This document shows, piece by piece, positions 43,910 to 55,690 of a DNA stretch of 64,000 bases (the stretch's first letter is position 1; each line of letters starts with the position of its first letter). Made by a program: the position numbers and the translations under genes. The notes under the pieces are model-generated. The model made no database searches and was not told where the DNA came from. It saw nothing but the letters and a program-made list of their open reading frames with translations. Origin of the DNA: Paracyclopina nana (taxonomy: Eukaryota > Arthropoda > Copepoda > Cyclopoida > Cyclopettidae); the NCBI GenBank assembly GCA_019096065.1, contig JAGUCH010000001.1, positions 5,146,001 through 5,210,000 on the forward strand, in the 5' to 3' direction.

Positions 43910-46482
43910 ATGCAGAAAACTCTCATAATCGACCTGGAAAAGGCCCTTCAGATGAAGAATGTGGTCGCAGCCGGCGATTTCGCCATTCCTCACCGACCGT
44001 AAGCTAATGTTTCAACGTACTTAAGAGCAACTGCACTCTCCTTCTCACTAGACCGCGAAAAGACTCTTTGAGTCGGCGGCAAGCCTTCATACAGGACCTG
44101 AAAAGAAGCATCAATGGGGACGGAGACTTGCGGCAATTACTGCTTGACAAAGGCCAAGTACGACAATTGGCCTTGTTGCCGCACACCAAGGCTCTGCTGG
44201 TCCAACACAGATCGGTATGGGGGCAAAAGGCTTTCAGGCTAAAGTACACCGCCGACGATTTGCTTACGCAAGTAAAGCTGCGAGGATTCCATTAAGAGTC
44301 CCAACTTTAATCCAGTTTCTCTAATAAGGTCAAGGGAATCGTGACAGCAATCTATGAGGAGGCTGCGGGCGATAATCCATCATTGGAGGAGGCCCTCCTC
44401 AAATTGATACAAAGAGAAATTGACATGGAGGCCGAAAAAGATGACTTGTGTCGAGAAATCGACGATGCCATCGAGACCTTTGACGGCGTACAGTGTCTTC
44501 AGCATGGCGTCTACGAAAAGCTCGATAGCCTCAAGTAACATAAAAAATTGTATCTACAGTTTGCTAAATGAAGGACAATTTCTTCCTTGAATGAGCAGGA
44601 GAGAAGAGGCTTCCCTGATGAACCAGATATTTTGGCTCAACTCCGGCAACGCAGAAGCCGATGGTCCAGAAATAGATGCAGGTGTGACCGAGCTGGCTAT
44701 ATGCACCGCTCTATCTCCCTCAGCCAAGCCAACGATGGCACCAGGGGCCGGGAAAAAGCTCGCATACCAACTGGAAAGTGGTGGTAGTAAAAGAGCTAGC
44801 TTAGACTCGGGATATGCAGACTCGAGTACAAGCGACCAAGGAAATGATGAGGGGACTAGCATTGTTCCTGAGGGAGCTGTTGAGGCGCAGATTGCCGCTG
44901 CAAGAGATGGCAGCGATAAACGGCGGGACTTTGAGAAAGTGTGCGACAAGTGCCAACGTAAAATGTCAGTCAAGTTCGACTTTGACAAAATGGAAACTGA
45001 AGGGGATCCCGAGGCCTGGGTGCTTTTCAACTGCTCCATGTGCGCTAGCCCTGTCGATGATTCGGAGTAAGCCCCTCTTTCAAAATCATTTAATTTTTCC
45101 ACCTAATATTTTCTCCGCCCTTAATCATGCATGCGTAGTACATGCATTGCTAGCCAATTATAGGCAGCTACTTAATTAAATTCCTTCAACTTTATCGAAA
45201 AAAGGCAAGAGGATTTGGACGACACCAATGATGCGATTACGGATCAGTTCACTGCCATATTACAAGATGTCACTGTCTATTACACGAAAAAGCTCGACAT
45301 GTACCGCATCAAGATGGAGCACCATCAAAGGACGAGGCCTGACAGGCAGCATTACGAATTGGCCATGATACTGATCGAGATATACGGAGACCATCCGAAC
45401 AGTGATGAGCTATGGAAGGACATCTTTTGCAGGATTGTCGGTGATGATGCGATGCCTATCCATGCTACTTCCATACAAAGGTGGATGCAGGAGGAATTGC
45501 AAATAAAGGCCGCCATGAAAGCCTGTCTCAGCGACCTCCGCCGCGAACGGGACAAGGTAAACACATACTTTAAATGTTGTAACAAAAAAGTATAGCCTAA
45601 AAGTACAGAGACGGCTGCTTTCTTTTTTTTGTGCGCGCCATGCAGGTTGTTGATGGGATGGAGAAGTTACGCCTAAAGGCCAAAGAAAACAAGACGAAAA
45701 TGAAAGTCTTTAAGGCCAAACGAAAGGAGCAACTAGAGCAGTGTCAACAACTTCATGCAAGTCTCAAAGTATTACGGCTATCTCGCGAGGAGAAGGTCAG
45801 GCTCGAAGCTAAGGCCAAGGAAGAGCACAAGTTTAGGCTCGACAGGGCAAAGGCTAAAAAGTTGCAGCAATTCCATGAGAGGCAAAGACAGCAATGGTCC
45901 CAAATCAGAGCTTACAGGAGGAACCAAGAGGAAATAAAGGCCGAGCGAAGGTTCCACTTGCACCAGGAGTTGAAGGCAACCGTGAAGCATCGAAGAGAGA
46001 AGGCGTTGCAGGACTTTATCAGGGTCAACCTGCGCAGGGTGATGGCTGAGCAGAGGATTTTGGAGAGGAAAGCGCAGATTGCGGCTAAAGAGGAGGCTGA
46101 CATGGAGCAGGATGCCAGATTGGAGACCTTGCGCAAATCAGCCAGGCGAAGGTTGGGCCTTGGCATCCTCAACCAGCAACAGCAAACAGCCCTGCTGCCC
46201 ACGGTGGCCTCTGCCAGCAAAGTGAGGGAGAAGGCCGAAGAGGATGAGAATGCGGACATCGTGCGAAGGAGAGATGGAAGACCATTATTCAAACTGTACA
46301 CTTTCAGCGAGCAAGAGATTTTGGCCGATCCCAGATTAGTGGTTGAGAACGTGCTAAGAGAACGCGGATTGCTGCAAGGCAGCAAGTATGCCGTTGACCA
46401 GATTCTCAAGGAATTCAAGCCGCCAAGAAAGCCAAGGCCAGACTTGAAATCTCAACTCGGGTACATAACTGAGGAGCCGTAA
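43910..46482 (+). CDS. CCDC148: Coiled-coil protein, CCDC148 homologue
   Basis: Role in animals poorly known; the family is linked to ciliated cells by distribution, which I treat as inference here. Exons 43910-43998, 44052-44271, 44329-44534, 44599-45066, 45205-45556 and 45646-46482 give 723 residues (human about 590). The C-terminus matches the human protein closely: PLFKLYTFSEQEILADPRL, then a block ending KPPRKPRPDL. Before it is a long charged coiled coil rich in Arg, Lys, Glu and Gln. An internal exon (44599-45066) carries CDKCQRKM...FNCSMC, a CxxC-x27-CxxC pair that could bind zinc and that I do not recall in vertebrate CCDC148. The gene is divergent from unc-13. Confidence 0.85.
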
Positions 46483-47007
46483 AGCAATGTCGTACCTCTA
46501 TAAGCAAGCTGTATGACTTTTGTGTTCGTGAAGTCCGATGTGTCCTTCTGTCTTAAAAGTATTCGCCGGTTGGCCAAAAGCCCGAATCTGAAGTTTGAAC
46601 ACGAAATAACAGTTTTTGACAAAAACTGAGTTATTTGATTTCTAACTGAGTAAGTACAACTTTACAAGGTTCCGTGGATTGAAAATTAATTTTCCGCGAA
46701 TATCGGAATAGCTAGCGAGCCGAGCATTAAATACCTAGGCCAGCATAATCAAAATCAAAATTAAAAGAATTCAAATGAAGAAACTTCATGTAAATGAACT
46801 TCATTTCTATTTCAAACACTGTTTTCAAGTATTATATTTTCATAAATATTTTTTGTAGTTTAGGTTTTGTTGATTAGAAAATGCAAACACGATCGTATTT
46901 GTACTGGCTTGACTTAGAAAGTGGAACATTTTCGGTTTGATGTGTGTTTACGCTCAATCGCTAACTACTGAGTCTGCTCGTCTCAGTGAAACTAGATTTG
47001 TGCCGAA
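46483..47007. other. Intergenic gap between CCDC148 and GKAP1
   Basis: About 525 bases, AT-rich, no coding frame. Should hold the CCDC148 3' end and the GKAP1 promoter. Confidence 0.5.
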
Positions 47008-48143
47008 ATGGCTTTACCAGTTGTCGCTTCCAAATTCGCCCTCCTACCAGACGATGATGAAGACCTCAACAAAAAAGCTCTAAGGCAAAAGCTACAGCCG
47101 AAAAAAGATCCAACTACTTCCACTGCGCAAGCTAAGAGTAAAAAGAGCAAAAATAAGAAAAAACCTCATGCCGAAAAAACCGGAGATGATGTCAGCAAGG
47201 AGCTGCAGGCTTTGGCATTTGGTAGGAAGAAACCTGAGAGCTCCAAGTCCCCTACGAAGTCTTTTCTTGAATCAACTCCCAGTAGTAACCAACAACAAGC
47301 GTCTTGGATCAATCACGATCAAATGGTATTTTTTGCTTTATTTGTGACGCCAATTTGAGCTTAACACTAGTTTTGCAGATAGCTGATGAAGCTTTTGCCA
47401 GTGATCTTCAACAGGCCATAATTGCATCCAAAATTGAGTTTGAGTCGAAGTCGTCAGCTGCCCCAGAAAAGAAGTCTTCCAAAAAGGCTGTTCCTATGTC
47501 CTTGCAAACGTTTAATGGCCTTTCAAACGTAGATAGCCAAAACAACAAAAAAGAGGCAGCTAGCGGTGACAAAAAGGATTTTTTTGGTGATGTAGACGAG
47601 GCTATGAAACGTGTCATTCACCGGGAACATATGAAAGACGATATTCAGCTACGTACTTCGGTATGAAAATTAGCCAATACTTGCCTCGTTATGTTCCGGT
47701 TTACACCAGACATTTGTTCATAAGGTTACGTCGTCAGATCAGCCCTTGCTGGAAAACTACCGATTAGCTTTACAATTGAAGGACGGACAGATTAGCCAAC
47801 TCACACAAGACAATTTGGCTCTTTCAATCGAACTCGAAAAGGTAAAAAAGAGGTACAAGCAATTCAGGGATTTGCTTGATCAAGTGGAATGTCGAGACAA
47901 AGCGGAAGTGATAAGTGAAAATATAAAGCTGAAGAGAGTGCACGAAGAGCTATTTCTAGAGTTACAAGCCCTCCGTCAAGACAACGAAAAACTCAAGACC
48001 AAGCTTAACTCTGTCAATGATAGGCAGCAGCCAATTCAGGTAAAAAAAATCTTTGTCAGCTCGCAAGCATACTTTGATTAAGCAAGCTTTATTCATTCAA
48101 TTTACAGGGCCGTCCTCGAAAATCTGAATCATCCACATACTAG
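47008..48143 (+). CDS. GKAP1: G kinase-anchoring protein 1 homologue
   Basis: In vertebrates a Golgi-associated coiled-coil protein that binds cGMP-dependent protein kinase I. Exons 47008-47325, 47379-47660, 47725-48039 and 48108-48143 give 316 residues (human 366). The N-terminus has the SKFALL motif followed by acidic residues and a Lys-rich tract. Then come the ADEAFASDLQQAIIASKIEF segment matching the conserved central helix, and a C-terminal coiled coil (LKDGQISQLTQDNLALSIEL, then VECRDKAEVISENIKLK). The last exon gives the basic end GRPRKSESSTY. Tail-to-tail with the Ser/Arg-rich gene, with only about 50 bases between the two stops. Confidence 0.85.
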
Positions 48144-48190
48144 TATTTTTTAAAGCAGAAAGCAGAAGAATATTACCATTAATTTTTCGT

Positions 48191-50507
48191 TTACCAATCC
48201 ACAGGTGTCAGATGGCTGCTTGACTTGTACTTTTTATCGTCAAAATTTCTTACTGATCTTCTAGAGAGAGCGGACATCGTTTTGTTGTCCAAGTCTTTCT
48301 TTGCCTTCGGGTCGCTTTTCTTGTCGCTAGAAGAGGGTGTGGGTGTTTTATTGATTGAATTTCGTCGATATTTGGGTGGCACATAGCTCATTCGTCGTTT
48401 ATGTCTCTCGGCAGAGCTAACTGTGCGACTACTTTTGCCCGCACTGTTATTTTCATCGTCGTCGTCTTCCTCGCTGTCATTGCTCTGTAGCCTTGATCTG
48501 TTAGGCATTTTTCGGTATAAGCTAATAAGATTATTTTAAAACTTATGACATACTTAGCTGAATCGGGGTCCTTTTTTCTCCGGTCACCTTTCATAACATT
48601 TTTCCTGGATTTCTCAGCGTCTCTGCCATTAGATTTAGCAGAGTCTGGGCCACTTTCAAACCCCCATCCTTTGCCATATCGAGGGGAATCTGCCTTCTCA
48701 TAGTCATTCTCCTTTCTCTCTACCATTCGTGATTTCGACCTCTTTTCATCCCTTTCGCTGTCCGACTCTTGATCGGAAACATCCGAGTTTCTCCTTGATG
48801 CGCCATAATTTCTTCTTGTGCTTGCTTTTCCATTTGACCTCTTCTTGATGAGTTCATCATCACTTTTCCCATCAGTTTTATCGGAGTCATTGCTATCAGC
48901 TCTTCCGTATTTAGATTTGTTTGGCTTGGCCCTCGAAAATTTTCTTCGTCCATCGTCGCTGTCCGATTTTTGATCGGATTGCTCAGATTCCTCGCTGGTG
49001 GCTCTTATGGCTGTTTTTTTAGTAGTGCGGCCGTAGGATGGCTTCTTTTTCTCATCATTGCTTTCGTCATCTGATGGCTCTGAGGGCGACTCATATTTTC
49101 GAGGCTGTCTTCTACTTTGCCTACTCGCTATGCTAGCTCCGCTTCCGCGTCGGCTTGTACTCCTTAGACTAGCCATGCTGCCTCTGCGACTCAATTTCCC
49201 TGCATTTCCAGGGGCTAGCTTACTTTTATAGGTGGACTTGTCACTTTCGTTGCTGCTATATCTTCCATTTCTTTTCGGACTCTCTGATGGACTTCTTCGT
49301 CGCCTGGAAATACTCCTATCGCTGTCCTCAGAAGGACTTCGGTTAGTCCTGGATCTCGCGGGTGATCCTTTTCCGTCGTCCGATTCATCGCCGTAGTACT
49401 GCAACGAAAATAGTAAATGACTCAAACTGCCCAGCACTTTTAACCAATTTTTCTGTTAGGACCATGTGAATAGGCTAAGTGACCATTTATCCAGAATTCG
49501 CACCTTCGTTCAAAATAGGTTTCGATTTCGTATTTTTCGATCAATTTTCATTTTAACACCTACCTGCGATCTAGCTTTTCGTAGGTCTTCCTCCTTCTTT
49601 TTGCGTTCCTCTTTTTCGTGCATTTTTTTCCGGCTGAAGTACTGGCTGTATTGAGAAACCTAAATCGCATTTAAATAAATTTGCATTAATGCCGTTCCTC
49701 GTGTCCTTTTCACATTTAAAATTACCCTTCCTTTCGAGTAATCTTTTCTTCTGCCGGGCAGCCCAGGAATGCTTGGTGACTGGCTCCTTGAAATTGGCTG
49801 TGGACTCGCAGCCCTCGAACTTGGACCTAGCTGGGCTCTCAATGCCGAAGTTTTCGTATCTTTTGCTAAGGGCTTGAGCTTAGCAGTTCGTTGGGCTGGA
49901 GGGGACGGCGGGCTTGGACTACGCCTGCTTCTTGAAGGCATACTTTCTGCAGATATTGAGCTTTCTGAGGTTGATCTGGAATGATATGGCTCAGGGCTAT
50001 GTTCCTTGAATGTCTTTTTGAATTGCGGAATGTCTTGTACCGACGACTCGTCGACGACCCAAGCTACACCATTTTTGTGCTCCCGAGGCTTTTCAAGCAC
50101 TGAGGGGGCCTTCTGAAGCCTTCTTCTCCAGGAGGGTTTCTGAGAAAGTGACTCAAGTTTTTTAAGGTGCTAAGTGGGCTTCTTTGTTTTAGTCAAAAAG
50201 AATCACCATAGCCACATGTCAATAATTCATTTCATGTGTCACCGCGGCGACGACGATCGAAAAGGCGCCCTTGACTTTAACAATTATATACCTGCTTATT
50301 GGAGACAACTTTTCCTCTCGACGGCGATTGACTTGGTGTATTCGCCCAATTAATTGCAGGGGGCAAATCAGGAATCAGCAAGTTGTTTGTTGGAGCTTGA
50401 TTTGAGTAACTTATTGGAGCTTCGACGTACTTTTGTTTGGCTTGCTCTTTGCTCCGTTGCGCGTTTAGGCTCTTACTAAAATAGGCCTGCCTCTTTTGAA
50501 AGGACAT
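48191..50507 (-). CDS. Ser/Arg-rich disordered protein, unknown
   Basis: Exons 50573 (open further upstream)-50292, 50139-49726, 49659-49564, 49398-48554 and 48497-48191 join in phase. From the first ATG (50507, MSFQKRQAYF) it has 625 residues. The middle is dominated by Ser, Arg, Asp and Lys with many RSPS/SDS/SRRGS units, suggesting nuclear or cytoskeletal phosphorylation-rich disorder. A short basic helix (RKKMHEKEERKKKEEDLRKA) is predicted coiled. The N-terminal part (GVAWVVDESSVQDIPQFKK) is non-repetitive and may be the conserved core. I recognise no family. The frame stays open upstream of 50573 without an ATG, so an upstream exon is likely; CACTTGTCAG near 50590 is a possible acceptor. 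Confidence 0.65.
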
Positions 50508-50652
50508 TCTCCAATTAGTTCCAGTTTTACGGCCCTGCCCTTGCCATGGATACTGTGCTACGGTTGCTACCAAATAGAGAGCACAACTGACAAGTGGGCA
50601 CGCATTTCTTGATTTAATCGCATAATACTAGTCAGTGGAGTATAAATCCATC

Positions 50653-50658
50653 TTTATT
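50653..50658 (-). terminator. Poly(A) signal of the secreted-protein gene
   Basis: Reverse-strand AATAAA about 305 bases past the stop codon at 50964. Confidence 0.4.
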
Positions 50659-50963
50659 ATTCTATCATAGTATATGAAATGTCTGCATTTTAAACAAGAA
50701 TATAGAAACGTTGAAGGTGACCAAATAAGGGTTTGTACATTGAGCATCTGGACTGACATTTCACATCAATAATATAATTTGACTTTTCCATTATTTAAAA
50801 AAAATCACCAAAAAGAAGTGAGAATCGCAGCGGACTAGTTAAAAATAGAGGAGGAGATGTTAGGCAATTTATCAGGAGGAAATGAGATGTTAGGCAGCAA
50901 GGAGGAGACAGAATTGAAAATATTGGCTATACAATAGTTTAATTGAAGGAGTTAGGTGGATTT

Positions 50964-53900
50964 TCATCGTCGGTTCAAAAAGCTCGAGGCTGCTGCTTTA
51001 TCATCAGCATTGAAACACTGCCCGCGGACGCAGATTCTGGACTGAACTGTGACCTCCGTGGCGGTAGACACTCCCAAGATAGTCTTCTCAAATTCAGCTT
51101 GACTTAGAGTGTTGCCTGCCCACGTCTTGAACAGGTTCAAGTTGGACCCTCGAGGGTATAAAATCGGCTTTTTCGTAGTTGTCGTTGTGGTCGTCGTAGT
51201 CGTCAATAATGGCCTCGCTTTTGCATCAATTTCCTCTTTAGTCGAGTGAAGGAGGCTGTTTCGAGCGCTCGTTTTCAGCTTTTCCAGGAACGATATTTTC
51301 TTCTTGCGTCTTGTGTAGTCTGCAAAGTTGTGGTTCGGCAATACAGTTGGGGCAAATGGCAGGAGCCCACCGACATCTGTCACAGCCTCAGTTTCCTCTA
51401 TTACGACCTCGGTTGTCGTTGAATTCGAGGCGGGGAGAGCTGTAGGTTCACTTAAGGTGAATTTGGCCTTGCCATCCTCCGGCTTTTTGTATTTTCGAGC
51501 GACCCAGTTTTTGAAGTACTCCTCGCGCTTGATGGCTCCGAAAACATCTTTGCTGACGTCGATATCATCGGTAGGAGGCTCTGTAGTGGCAACCTCTTCC
51601 TCGCTGTTCTTGGACTTGATTTGCTCCAGGTGGAAGTAGTCGTCTCGAGCTGTGGGTGCGTGGTATTTCTTGGGCCTATGCAGCCTCAAAGGGTATTTGG
51701 CAGTCGTGGCTGCCACCTCTTCCTCCTCTGGATAGCTGTCTTCCACATCGTTGCTGGCTTCAGACTCGTAAATGCCATGTTCAGGCTCAAGTCTTTCTGT
51801 AGTCGTTGTTGTGGAGGTGACATAGTTTGTTGTGGCTGGTTCCTCCTCTGTGACAAACGTTGTAGTAGTATCCACAGGGATTGTTTCAGTAGTGGCAACA
51901 GTTGTCGGTTTGGCAGGGAGCAAATTGCTGATGAAGTTAGACAGGCTGTCAAAGAAGCCGCCCTTGGGCCTGAATGTCGTCACTTGGATTTCTTCAGTGG
52001 TAGCTTCGTCTACAAGGTCGTCAACAGATTCTTGGCCAATTTCAGCGGTGGGCTCGGGCTCGTCAAAAGTGGTGAACTGCGTTTCCTGGAATGTAACTAC
52101 AGTTTCAGCCTCTGTAGTCTCCGTGTAGCCTGTCTCGTTGTCCTCCTCCCTGAAGTCTTTAACTAAAGTAGTTGGTGCGGCCTCAGTTTCGGTTGTCTCG
52201 GTCACGCTTGTGGGAGTGATGAAAAAGTAAGGAGTTGTGCCCAACTCCTCCTCTTCTTCTTCTACATTTTCATCAACGAGTTCCGGCTCAACGTCATTAG
52301 AGACAGGCACAGCTGGAATGTTGTATACCTCCTCCAGGACATTTTTGATGAGGTCATTGTCATTGGTTGGCACGTGTTTAATGGATATTTGAAGCGGTGC
52401 CTCGTCATCCACAGCTTCTCTCTGGATTTCAACATAGGGAAGCTTCTGCTTGCCAACTCCTTGCCAGCCATTTTCCTCTCCATCGTCAGAGTGGAAGGGA
52501 ATAAAGTCTCCTTCCTTCACTGTAAGCTTTTGTTGACTGTGTTCGTTGAAAACTCGTCCAGGCTCCTCGAAGTGGGTGTTATGCTCATCTGCCAATTGCT
52601 GCGAAGGATAAAAGTTCTTTTTGTAGTTGTCGAGGCCTCTTGGAGGAGGTGCAGGCACCTCGTTCCATGTCTGCTGGTTGTGCTGAGATTCTTCAACATC
52701 CAGTGCGATGTCGCTGTGCACAAATCCAGTGTCAGGCTGATCAACATAATTATCTTCATCGTGGCCTTCAGGAAACTCGGTAGCAGGATCCTCATTGATC
52801 AACACGGAGCGCTCGGTGGTTGAATGCTTGTCAGCAGTCTCATGCTCTGTGGTGTAGTCATCGATGTACTCGGTGTCCTTCACATCGTCCAATCGCGGCT
52901 GAGCCTCGTCCCCATATTGGTAAGGCTGGTCCACGTCATCTCGGTAATGGTAATCATCGTCTTCGTAGTGGTATGCTCCGGTGGTATCAGGCAAATTGTG
53001 CTGGGACGGAGGGTAGACCTCGTAAATTTCTGCCGCAATCGAGAATGGATTGGGAGTGGTAGTCGCCCTGCTTCTCGTTTTTGATGCCCAATAAGGCAGC
53101 TTTCTGTTATCCTCGGAAACTACTTGCTCAGGCTCTTGAGTAGTAGTGGATCCAGTCAATTGCTCATACAATTGGTCAAAGAAAGGCCGGAACTTTTTCT
53201 TGAAATCACTGCCCTCGGTGGATGTGGTCGATTCAGTGGTAGGTGGGTAGTACTCGTAGGTTTCCTCCCTGTTGGCCCAATACGAAGGCTTTTGCCTGGC
53301 CCTGATCCTCTGCCCATAGATGGTGCCGCTCGATGAGCCCTGGTTGTATCCATATTTCCTCAGCTTGAGAAGAGGACTTGATACTTCAAAGGGTTTCTTA
53401 GTGGCCTCCTCACCGCTGTTGGAGTCTTGGTCCGAAACCGAGAGACTATCCACACTCTCTTTGGTTTGGAGGTCGACGGGTACGAAGGAGCCGAATGTGC
53501 TTTTCCTGTTGGCCGAGGACGATGCCTTGAACCGTAGCCTTTTGAATGGATCAAGAGGGCTGAATGGAGTTGGCTGATAGAAGGCGGAATTTTCTGTGGT
53601 CTCGACGGATGGCGTTGTCTGCACAACCAGTTCCGGAGTCACAACCTTAGCCTTCTTTGTGATGAAGTTGGCTGGACGCGGTTTGGGACTTGTAACAAAC
53701 ACCACTTGATCCGATGGCTCAGCCTCATGGTCATAACTGATGGTTGTGGTCGGCTCAAAGTGCTCGGTGGGTACAGTTACAAAAGCTTCCGGAGTAGTGA
53801 TGGCTTCCGGCTCCGCCTCGGCCTTGTTGGTAATTTGCTCTTCCTCCTGCGGAGGATTAGTAGTGATGGTGGCAGAAGCCTCGGTGACCTCATCGGAAAA

Positions 53901-55690
53901 GTCCTCTTCAGAAGACGATGACGGGTTGACAATTCTTACAACTGTATGAACGTCTTCGTCACTGACTTGTTGGCTTGTGGAAGTCGTGGTAGCCTCAGGG
54001 TTGTAGGGCTTCCTCACGATCTTGGTCAAGATTCTTTTCCTCTTCTTTCCGCCGCCAAGGTCACTGATGACGAGAGGCGTGGCTGATGCCACCGATCCCG
54101 TTGGTTCCTTATTCTTGAAAAAAGAGGCCAGTTGGGCCCTGTTCCTGTCACGAGCTAACTTGAGCTTATTCAAGACGAGCGAGGTAGGGTTAGCAGTGTC
54201 CTCTGAGTCTTCTAGTTCTTCCTCGTCAATTTCAACAGGGGCCGCCTCTTGCTGAGGCTCCTCAAGCAATTCTTCAATAGTAGCTGGTTTCTTTGTGTTG
54301 TGATATTTGCTTAGGAAGGGGTTACGGACATCTTGTTCGACATCATTGGGCGAGGGTGTGTCAGTGGTTGTATGGACAAGATTGACCTTTTCTCTATTCG
54401 CAATTTTGTCTACGACCGAGGGATCAAAGGGCAACGGGTGACCTTTGTAGCCAGGTGGAACCTTATATCCCACAGGAGCAATAAATACCGGAGGGAGGCT
54501 TTCCAGTGTTTTCTGGGCAGCCTCAGAGGGCTCCAGGAATGGCAATGTTACTTTGCCGAATCCATCAGGAGCAGCAACATCATTGTTGGTGATGAAAGCT
54601 TTGCGGTTATTTTCCTCCACTGTGCCATCTTTGAAGAGTTTAGCAAGCTCCTTAGCATTGGGGTTTTTCGACAATCCACTGACCAAGACCGAAAAGTTAC
54701 CAGGATTGTTTTCCTGGTGATGATGCCTGAACCTGTTGCTTGATGGCCTTGGAGGCTCAATATCCTCAACTTGACCAGGGACAAAATGTTCAAAGTCCAC
54801 GTCAACAAATGTGGCCAGATGATCTTTGTGATCTTGGCGGTTGCGGTGCTCATTATGGTGATGTTGTTGCTGCTGCTGCTGCTGATATTCTTGCCTCCTC
54901 TTAGCCTCAATCCTCTCGACGAAAAGGTCTTCAGCTCCATCGGCATAGCCGCCTCCCAACTCGATTACAGGTGGTCCAGCCTAGCAAGAAAAATGATCGA
55001 ATTTAAGATTGCACCAGGCAAAACGCGAGATAATCTTACCTTTGTCAGGTCTGGAGCCGGCAAGGTTTTGATGACGGGAGAATCGTGCAGAATTATGTCT
55101 GGTTTGTGGTGAATGAGAGGGTTAAAGAAATTGAAGACATTGCCCAAATTGAAGCCTGAAGAAGAAGCCGTGGTTTCTTCTGGCTTGGGTGTCGTTTGTT
55201 GAACTATTTGCTGCGGTTGGTGGAATACAGGCGAGAATTGGTTGGCATACGGTGCAGGAGGTGGCAGCTTTCTGTGACCTCGAGTCCTGAGATCGTCCTG
55301 CCTTCTACCCCAACCAGGTCTACTTCTGGGTCTCTGTTGTTGCTGCTTGTAGTGACTATATGGCACGAAGTTATTGTGGTTGTTTTGAGGCTGCACAACA
55401 TCCAGTCTGTCTTGGGGCTCGTCCGCAGTGATGATTTCAGGTGGTGGATCCTGTCTGCGGTATTTGTTGCTTTCAGCCTCTATGATGGAGGCGACGGCCT
55501 CAATTTTCTTCCTAGCCTGGTCGATGGGCACCCAATCTCCATAGTAGATGGGCACACTAAGGAACCTTCCATCTCTGGTAGGTTCGCTGTGTCGAAGGCT
55601 CCATGTGTGTTCTTCTGAATGGCCTATGCAGAATAAAAGTCCTGACCAAACAAACACTGCTATTAAGGGCTGTCTGAGTGTTCGATGCAT
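50964..55690 (-). CDS. Large secreted Thr/Glu/Pro-rich extracellular protein, 1555 residues
   Basis: Exons 55690-55040 and 54980-50964 join in phase 0. A signal peptide (LIAVFVWSGLLFCIG) is followed by a short ordered region (RFLSVPIYYGDWVPIDQARK), then a very long low-complexity body rich in Thr, Glu, Val and Pro. It has TTT clusters like mucin O-glycosylation regions, repeated TxYEYYPPTTE-type blocks, acidic runs and a ten-Thr tract near 51180-51215. Cysteines are nearly absent apart from a C-terminal pair in RICVRGQCFNAD. No enzyme or known matrix domain is visible. A cuticle or basement-matrix role is inference from composition. An acceptor-like TGGTTTCAG near 55727 suggests a 5' UTR exon upstream. 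Confidence 0.75.
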
